Assembly: GCF_938030725.1 (NCBI RefSeq)
Contig: NZ_CALHIQ010000084.1
Span: 1 to 43,445, forward strand
DNA: 43,445 bases
Origin: an uncultured Fretibacterium sp.
Lineage (GTDB): Bacteria; Synergistota; Synergistia; Synergistales; Aminobacteriaceae
Reading direction: 5' to 3'
Shown here: piece after piece, positions 39,017 to 43,445 of the stretch
How the letters are laid out: the number at the start of each line of letters is the position of its first letter
How positions within the stretch are numbered: the stretch's first letter is position 1
The notes under the pieces: generated by a model
What the model saw: only the letters and a program-made list of their open reading frames with translations
What the model was told of the DNA's origin: nothing
Database searches by the model: none
Program-made: the position numbers and the translations under genes

Positions 39017-40672
39017 TCATCGGCGGTCGCGCCATGCCGGAATGCAGGCAAAAAACGGGGCCAGGTATTCAAAGATCGTCAGCGTGGTGCGAACGTCGAG
39101 CTCTCTGAAGTCTGGACTTAAGGAGGATACGTAGCCCCACAGCAGACACAGGGCGTTCACGGCGCTGGCGGTCAACACGAAGGGCGCCCAGGGTACCCGG
39201 CGCAGCACCAGGTACCCGCCAACGATGAGCGCGGCGGGGAAGGCCCATCCGGCCCACCACGTCCCGGAGAGCAACAGCGACTGAAGTTCCCCCTTCGAGA
39301 TTGCCCAGTGGAGATTGTAGGCGACGCTGAGCAGCAGGGAGGTGCCTGCAGCGGCGCTGGCGGCCAGGGCCGAGCGGCGATCCCTCCGGGGGAGAAGGGA
39401 CAGGCAGAGCGCTGCCAGCAGGACTTTGAGGACCAACAGGATTGCCCAAAGGTCCAGGCTGTCTTGATAGTGCCTGAACTCGATCCACCTCATGACCCAG
39501 TAGATGCAGTTTGCCAGCGGATAGAGAAAGGACACGGCGTAGGCGCACCACGCGGGGAAGGACTCCTTCGCGTGGGCGGAGCAGGACAACCTATCCAGGC
39601 GGTAGGCCGTGCGGAGGACGGCGAGGAACAGCACCATCAGAAGCACTCCTCCCATGGTGACCAGGAAATAGATTCCCCCCAATCCGATGGCCACCATCAT
39701 GGACCTGCCCGTAAACGCGCGAAGTGTTGCCCCGGTTGATAATACTGCGTACACGAAAGCCTCGCAGTAGGCGTAGGTCATGAGGATTTTTGGCGAAGCC
39801 GAAGGGCGCAGGCTGTAGAGGAATGCAGCACCGGGCAGGATGCAGGGCAGAAGTCGAATGCCCGTCCGGCCGAGGCTGTCGTAGAGCGTCATGGACAGGA
39901 TCGCGCTTAAAAGGCCGCCTGCGCCGAAGAACTCGTTGAGGCAGAAAAGGATCGCGCCAGCCAGGAGCAGCCGGCTGAGCCTCTTTCTGAGCTTCAAGGT
40001 CTCCAAACGTTTGTCGTTCGGTTCAGGCTCGATTTTCTCGACCCCCGACCGTACCGACCGCGGTGAACGCGCGTCCAGCCACGCGAACAGGAACGCGGCG
40101 ATGATGGAGGCGTAGCCCATGACGTCGCAGACCTGAAACGCCAGGATGGTGGGGGATTGCAGCTCCATGTGCCACAGGGCGGGGGTGTCGGCGAGGAGGT
40201 ACAGGGCCCCCGCCGTGCTGACGCAGAGGAGGGGCCAGGCGCGTCGGCTTCGGCGCAGCGCCAGGTATCCGCCGACGAGGAGGGGGAGCCACAGGAGCTG
40301 ATGAATCCACCAATACGGCGAGGACAACAGCTGAAAGGCCTCCCGCAGAGCTTTGGGGTTCGCGTTGGCGAGGAAGGTCGAGTGGAGGTAAAGCCCCCGA
40401 TCCAGGAGCCCGTAGAGGCCCGCTCCGGCGCTCAGCGCCAGGGCCGCCCGGCGGTCCCGCCTGAGGTGCAGGAGGAGGGCGATTGCAGCCGCTGCGGCCA
40501 GGACGAGCACCGGCCAGGTTTCCTTCCTCCATGAGGTGGGGCTTGCATTGGCCCACAGGACGATCCTCAGGAGGGCGTCGCTCAGCGCGTAGCCGAACGA
40601 AAGTCCCCACGCCCAGAGCCCCCACAGGCTGATGCAGGCCCGGTCCTTCGGCGCATCCCACGCTTCGCTCAT
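39017..40672 (-). CDS. Large polytopic membrane protein with internal duplication, unknown function
   Basis: A 551-residue, strongly hydrophobic protein with about 12-14 predicted membrane segments. The N-terminal block (about 15-200) and the C-terminal block (about 373-550) are clearly related: RRDRRAALALSAGAG at 71 matches RRDRRSALAASAAAG at 429, LLVGGYLALRR at 131 matches ALIVGGYLVLRR at 481, and the following LLADTP and LCLLWG regions correspond. A charged loop (KIEPEPNDKRLETLKLRKRL, 213-232) and a less similar 130-residue middle section separate them. No recognisable transporter or enzyme motif. The duplication is typical of carriers with two-fold symmetry. It is the only gene between the arsR-type gene and csoR, convergent to the former. 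The start MSEAWDAP at 40672 is supported by AGGAGTGAGCGACG. Confidence 0.75.
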   Translation of the reverse strand: MSEAWDAPKDRACISLWGLWAWGLSFGYALSDALLRIVLWANASPTSWRKETWPVLVLAAAAAIALLLHLRRDRRAALALSAGAGLYGLLDRGLYLHSTFLANANPKALREAFQLLSSPYWWIHQLLWLPLLVGGYLALRRSRRAWPLLCVSTAGALYLLADTPALWHMELQSPTILAFQVCDVMGYASIIAAFLFAWLDARSPRSVRSGVEKIEPEPNDKRLETLKLRKRLSRLLLAGAILFCLNEFFGAGGLLSAILSMTLYDSLGRTGIRLLPCILPGAAFLYSLRPSASPKILMTYAYCEAFVYAVLSTGATLRAFTGRSMMVAIGLGGIYFLVTMGGVLLMVLFLAVLRTAYRLDRLSCSAHAKESFPAWCAYAVSFLYPLANCIYWVMRWIEFRHYQDSLDLWAILLVLKVLLAALCLSLLPRRDRRSALAASAAAGTSLLLSVAYNLHWAISKGELQSLLLSGTWWAGWAFPAALIVGGYLVLRRVPWAPFVLTASAVNALCLLWGYVSSLSPDFRELDVRTTLTIFEYLAPFFACIPAWRDRR

Positions 40673-40818
40673 CGTCGCTCACTCCTTTAATTTGAATAGA
40701 TTCGTCGTGTGCGGCACGGACCGGCTGTCCGAGACGCCAGACAGGTCGATCAATATATTATCATGACTTTACGGTGGCGTAGAGACACGTTAAGGCGATC
40801 ATCGAGATGCGACCGTAG

Positions 40819-40824
40819 TATAAT
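40819..40824 (+). promoter_or_regulatory. Candidate -10 box for csoR
   Basis: A perfect TATAAT at 40819-40824, about 65 bases before the csoR ATG, in the divergent spacer from the membrane-protein gene. The -35 position is not convincing. The sequence just downstream, CACGGGGTGGGGGTGTCG, is G-rich like the copA operator and may bind CsoR. Confidence 0.4.
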
Positions 40825-40888
40825 AACACGGGGTGGGGGTGTCGTGCCGATGCGGAGGTCCGGAGCGAGTGAAAGCGGGGGCTTTTAG

Positions 40889-41194
40889 ATGACGATCATG
40901 CCGGAGCGCACGCCGGGTGCGGCGGCGCTGAACGAGGAGAAGCGGGCGGCGCTCAAGGCGCTGAAGACGGTGAGGGGACAGGTGGAGGGCATCATAAGGA
41001 TGATCGAGGAGGGGCGCTACTGCGTGGACATATCCAACCAGCTCCTGGCCTCTTCGGCGCTCCTGAAGCGCGCGAACGTCCTGGTGCTGCGGCAGCACAT
41101 GCACCACTGTGTGCGGGACGCCGTCGAGCACGGCGACGTCAACGCGAAGCTGGACGAGATATCGGACCTCCTCGCCAAAGTCATAGGCCGCTGA
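40889..41194 (+). CDS. csoR: CsoR-family copper-sensing repressor
   Basis: A 101-residue all-helical repressor of the CsoR/FrmR family. The Cu(I) ligands fit Cys45 (EGRYCVDI), His70 and Cys74 in HMHHC, the Cys-His-Cys triad of copper-sensing CsoR. TVRGQVEGIIRMIEEG is the family signature around residue 27. Cu(I) binding releases DNA and derepresses copper efflux; here the target is surely copA, whose promoter lies 8 bases after the csoR stop. ATG 40889 or 40898 may be used; a G-rich AAAGCGGGGG precedes. The divergent spacer upstream contains a TATAAT. Confidence 0.93.
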   Translation: MTIMPERTPGAAALNEEKRAALKALKTVRGQVEGIIRMIEEGRYCVDISNQLLASSALLKRANVLVLRQHMHHCVRDAVEHGDVNAKLDEISDLLAKVIGR

Positions 41195-41201
41195 AGCCCG
41201 T

Positions 41202-41265
41202 TTGACAAAGAGGGCGGGCCGTGCTATCGTTCAATGGACCCCCACGGGGAGGGGGTCTATTGAAC
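41202..41265 (+). promoter_or_regulatory. copA promoter overlapped by a 37-base inverted repeat, probable CsoR operator
   Basis: TTGACA (41202-41207), a 17-base spacer and TGC-TATCGT (-10 at 41225-41230) form a near-consensus promoter. Inverted repeat arms GTTCAATGGACCCCC (41229-41243) and GGGGGTCTATTGAAC (41251-41265) start at the -10 and cover the transcription start; 14 of 15 positions pair, the odd one as G:T. The centre ACCCCCACGGGGAGGGGGT has the G/C-tract symmetry of CsoR sites. A second hairpin in the leader (41264-41270 with 41284-41290) lies just before the ribosome site of copA. Confidence 0.8.
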
Positions 41266-41331
41266 GCCCTTCGCCTCATCCTGAGGGCGTCCGCTTGGTG
41301 AGTTGCGAGAGGTTCTTGAGGAGGGATTCCG

Positions 41332-43445
41332 ATGAAGAAGGAATCGTACGACGTTACGGGCATGAGCTGTGCGGCCTGCTCGGCCCGCGTGGAGAAGAGT
41401 GTGGCGGCGCTGCCGGGCGTTAAAGAGGTTGCCGTCAACCTGTTGAAGAACAGCATGACCGTCAGCTACGACGAGGGGGCGCTTTCCTCCGCCGACGTCG
41501 TGGCCGCGGTGGTGAAGGCGGGCTACGGGGCCAACCTCCGCGCCGCCGCCGAGGGAAAGAAAAAGGAGCGCGGGCCGGCACAGGACGTCGCCCTCCAGGA
41601 GTACCTGGGGTTGAAGACACGCCTGGTGGCCTCGCTCGTCTTCGCCCTCCCGCTGTCCTACCTGTCCATGGGGCGCATGATGGGCTGGCCCATGCCGTTC
41701 TGTTTTCTGGGTGCTGAGAACGCACTGGTCTTTGCTCTGACGCTCCTCCTCCTGGCTTTACCGGTGGCCTTCATCAACTTCAAGTTCTTTCGGGTGGGCT
41801 TCGGCGCGCTGGCTCACGGCTCGCCGAACATGGACTCCCTGATCGCCCTGGGCAGCAGCGCAGCCCTGGTGTACGGCGTGTACGCCATCTATCGCATGGC
41901 CTGGGCCGCGGGACGCGGGGATATGGCGACGGTCGACCACTTCTCCATGGACCTCTACATCGAGTCGGCAGGGATGATCTTGACCCTCATCACGCTCGGC
42001 AAGTTCTTCGAGGCGCGGGCCAAGCGCCGGACGTCGGATGCCATCACGCGCCTGATGGACCTGGCTCCCCGGACGGCGGGGGTGGAGCGGGGCGGTGCGG
42101 AGGTGGAGATCCCGATCGAGGAGCTGGAGAGGGGGGAGATCGCCGTCGTCAAGTCCGGGCAGGCCATCCCCGCGGACGGCGTGCTGACGGAGGGCGCCGC
42201 CGCGGTGGACGAGTCCGCGATCACGGGCGAGAGCATCCCTGTGGACAAGGCCCCCGGCGACCGCCTGGTCGGCGCGACGACGGTGCGCAGCGGCTGGCTG
42301 AAGATGCGGGTCACGGGCGTGGGCGAGGAAACGACCCTGGCGCAGATCGTCCGTCTGGTGGACGAGGCCACGAGCTCCAAGGCCCCCATCGCCAAGATGG
42401 CGGATCGGGTCAGCGGCGTCTTCGTGCCCATCGTGATCGCCATCGCCCTTGCGACGGGCGCGATATGGCTCCTGGCGGGGCGCGGTGTCGAGTTCGCCCT
42501 CTCCATGGCCATCTCCGTGTTGGTGATCTCCTGCCCCTGCGCGCTGGGGCTGGCGACGCCCACGGCCGTCATGGTGGGCACGGGGCGGGGCGCGGCCAGT
42601 GGCATCCTTATCAAGTCGGCTGAGGCCCTTGAACGGCTCCACGACATCGACACGGTGGTGCTGGACAAGACGGGCACCATCACTCAGGGGATGCCGGTCG
42701 TGACGGACGTCCTGTGCCCTGCGATGGACCGGCGGGAGTTCCTGAGGGCTGCCGCGTCCCTTGAGAGCCGATCGGAGCACCCCCTGGCCGCTGCCGTCAC
42801 CGCGAGGGCGGAGGAGGAGGGCTTGGAGCTCCTGCCCGTGGAGGGCTTTTCCCAGGAGGCCGGGGCAGGGGTCCGCGGCGTCGTGGGAGGGTGCGAGTGG
42901 TGCGCGGGAAACCGCAGGGTCCTGGAGGCGGCAGGCCTCTACGACGAGCGCGCGAAGGAGCTGGAGCAGAAGCTGGCGGACGAGGGCGGCACCCCGATGT
43001 TCTTCGTGACGGAGGGGCGGCTGGCTGGGGTGATCGCGGCGGCGGACGTCGTGAAGCCCACCAGTCGCCAGGCCGTAGACGAGCTGCATCGTATGGGGCT
43101 CCAGGTTGCGATGCTGACGGGGGACAACCGGCGCACGGCTTGCGCCATTCAGCGCCAGGTGGGGCTGGACGAGGTCACGGCGGAGGTGTTGCCCCAAGAT
43201 AAGGAAGGGGAGGTGCGCCGCCTGCAGAAGGCGGGACGAAAGGTGGCCATGGTGGGGGACGGCATCAACGATGCCCCGGCCCTGGCCAGGGCCGACGTGG
43301 GCATCGCCATCGGGGCGGGCACGGACGTGGCCATCGAGTCCGCGGACCTGGTGTTGATGCGCAGCAGCCTGTTGGACGTGGCGGGGGCCATCCAGCTTGG
43401 CCGCGCCGTCATCCGCAACATAAAGCAGAACCTGTTCTGGGCGCT
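41332..43445 (+). CDS. copA: Copper-exporting P-type ATPase CopA, 3' end beyond the window
   Basis: A 704-residue visible part of a P1B-1 ATPase; a full protein would be about 740 residues. One N-terminal heavy-metal domain has the Cu(I)-binding CxxC in GMSCAACSAR (residues 10-19). The transmembrane metal site CPC is at 401-403 (ISCPCALGLATP), the A-domain TGES at 298-301, the phosphorylated Asp in DKTGT at 445-449, the SEHP motif near 482 and GDGINDAPAL near 642. CPC together with the HMA domain indicate Cu(I) or Ag(I) export at the inner membrane. ATG 41332 follows GAGGAGGG at ideal spacing. It is controlled by the CsoR-type operator just upstream and lies downstream of csoR. The reading frame is intact to the end of the window. 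Confidence 0.97.
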   Translation, partial: MKKESYDVTGMSCAACSARVEKSVAALPGVKEVAVNLLKNSMTVSYDEGALSSADVVAAVVKAGYGANLRAAAEGKKKERGPAQDVALQEYLGLKTRLVASLVFALPLSYLSMGRMMGWPMPFCFLGAENALVFALTLLLLALPVAFINFKFFRVGFGALAHGSPNMDSLIALGSSAALVYGVYAIYRMAWAAGRGDMATVDHFSMDLYIESAGMILTLITLGKFFEARAKRRTSDAITRLMDLAPRTAGVERGGAEVEIPIEELERGEIAVVKSGQAIPADGVLTEGAAAVDESAITGESIPVDKAPGDRLVGATTVRSGWLKMRVTGVGEETTLAQIVRLVDEATSSKAPIAKMADRVSGVFVPIVIAIALATGAIWLLAGRGVEFALSMAISVLVISCPCALGLATPTAVMVGTGRGAASGILIKSAEALERLHDIDTVVLDKTGTITQGMPVVTDVLCPAMDRREFLRAAASLESRSEHPLAAAVTARAEEEGLELLPVEGFSQEAGAGVRGVVGGCEWCAGNRRVLEAAGLYDERAKELEQKLADEGGTPMFFVTEGRLAGVIAAADVVKPTSRQAVDELHRMGLQVAMLTGDNRRTACAIQRQVGLDEVTAEVLPQDKEGEVRRLQKAGRKVAMVGDGINDAPALARADVGIAIGAGTDVAIESADLVLMRSSLLDVAGAIQLGRAVIRNIKQNLFWA

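Noticed and set aside
1..43445. tRNA, rRNA, CRISPR array, integrase and insertion-sequence ends
   Set aside because: I looked for cloverleaf-like stretches, spaced direct repeats and flanking terminal repeats and saw none convincing; covariance and profile searches would be needed to be certain.

Overview
The window is a G+C-rich bacterial chromosome segment of mostly single-copy housekeeping and catabolic genes on both strands, with one mobile-type gene and no tRNA, rRNA or CRISPR array that I can see. Diderm features (an HX4E lysophospholipid/lipid A-type acyltransferase and a patatin-Omp85 outer-membrane protein), chemotaxis/flagellar and type IV pilus-type relics, amino-acid fermentation genes, an archaeal-type ProRS and methylmalonyl-CoA epimerase together suggest a member of Synergistota, such as an oral or gut Fretibacterium-like organism. 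That assignment is inference from gene content, not from a marker tree.

Layout: 0-2 kb holds the end of an M24 peptidase, a B3/B4-domain protein and a scar where a truncated M20 amidohydrolase abuts the last helix of a lost transporter. 1.9-4.6 kb holds a degenerate poly(A)-polymerase/CCA-transferase-like protein overlapping mnmE. 4.9-8.8 kb is a histidine-use operon (hutH, a DapF-fold racemase, a YuiF-type transporter) ending in a strong terminator. 8.8-11.3 kb has divergent citC and a citX-citG fusion, the citrate lyase maturation genes, without the lyase itself. 11.3-17.2 kb is a minus-strand operon of two tandem DUF3160 exported proteins and an exported MEMO-like protein.

17.8-22.6 kb is the most unusual part. 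A membrane-tethered extracytoplasmic sensor without output domain is divergent from an orphan solute-binding protein. That gene overlaps a gene for a membrane-spanning sensor carrying a C-terminal LuxR helix-turn-helix, and a stand-alone LuxR-type HTH protein follows. No permease or kinase is present, so this looks like a direct periplasm-to-DNA signalling module.

22.6-28 kb has a beta-lactamase-fold protein lacking two catalytic residues, then the gyrA-psd-pssA operon (gyrase and phosphatidylethanolamine synthesis). 28.1-30.8 kb, minus strand, has a prepilin peptidase, a YvyF-like flagellar-operon protein and an Rpn-type PD-(D/E)XK nuclease. 31.2-38.5 kb carries an LprI-like exported protein, mce, the acyltransferase, a YqgF-like nuclease, cheX, the patatin-barrel protein, proS and a small phage-like ORF. 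38.6-43.4 kb is metal-related: an ArsR-family regulator, a large membrane protein with an internal duplication on the other strand, csoR, and a copA copper ATPase that runs off the window. copA has a TTGACA promoter overlapped by a long inverted repeat, the probable CsoR operator.
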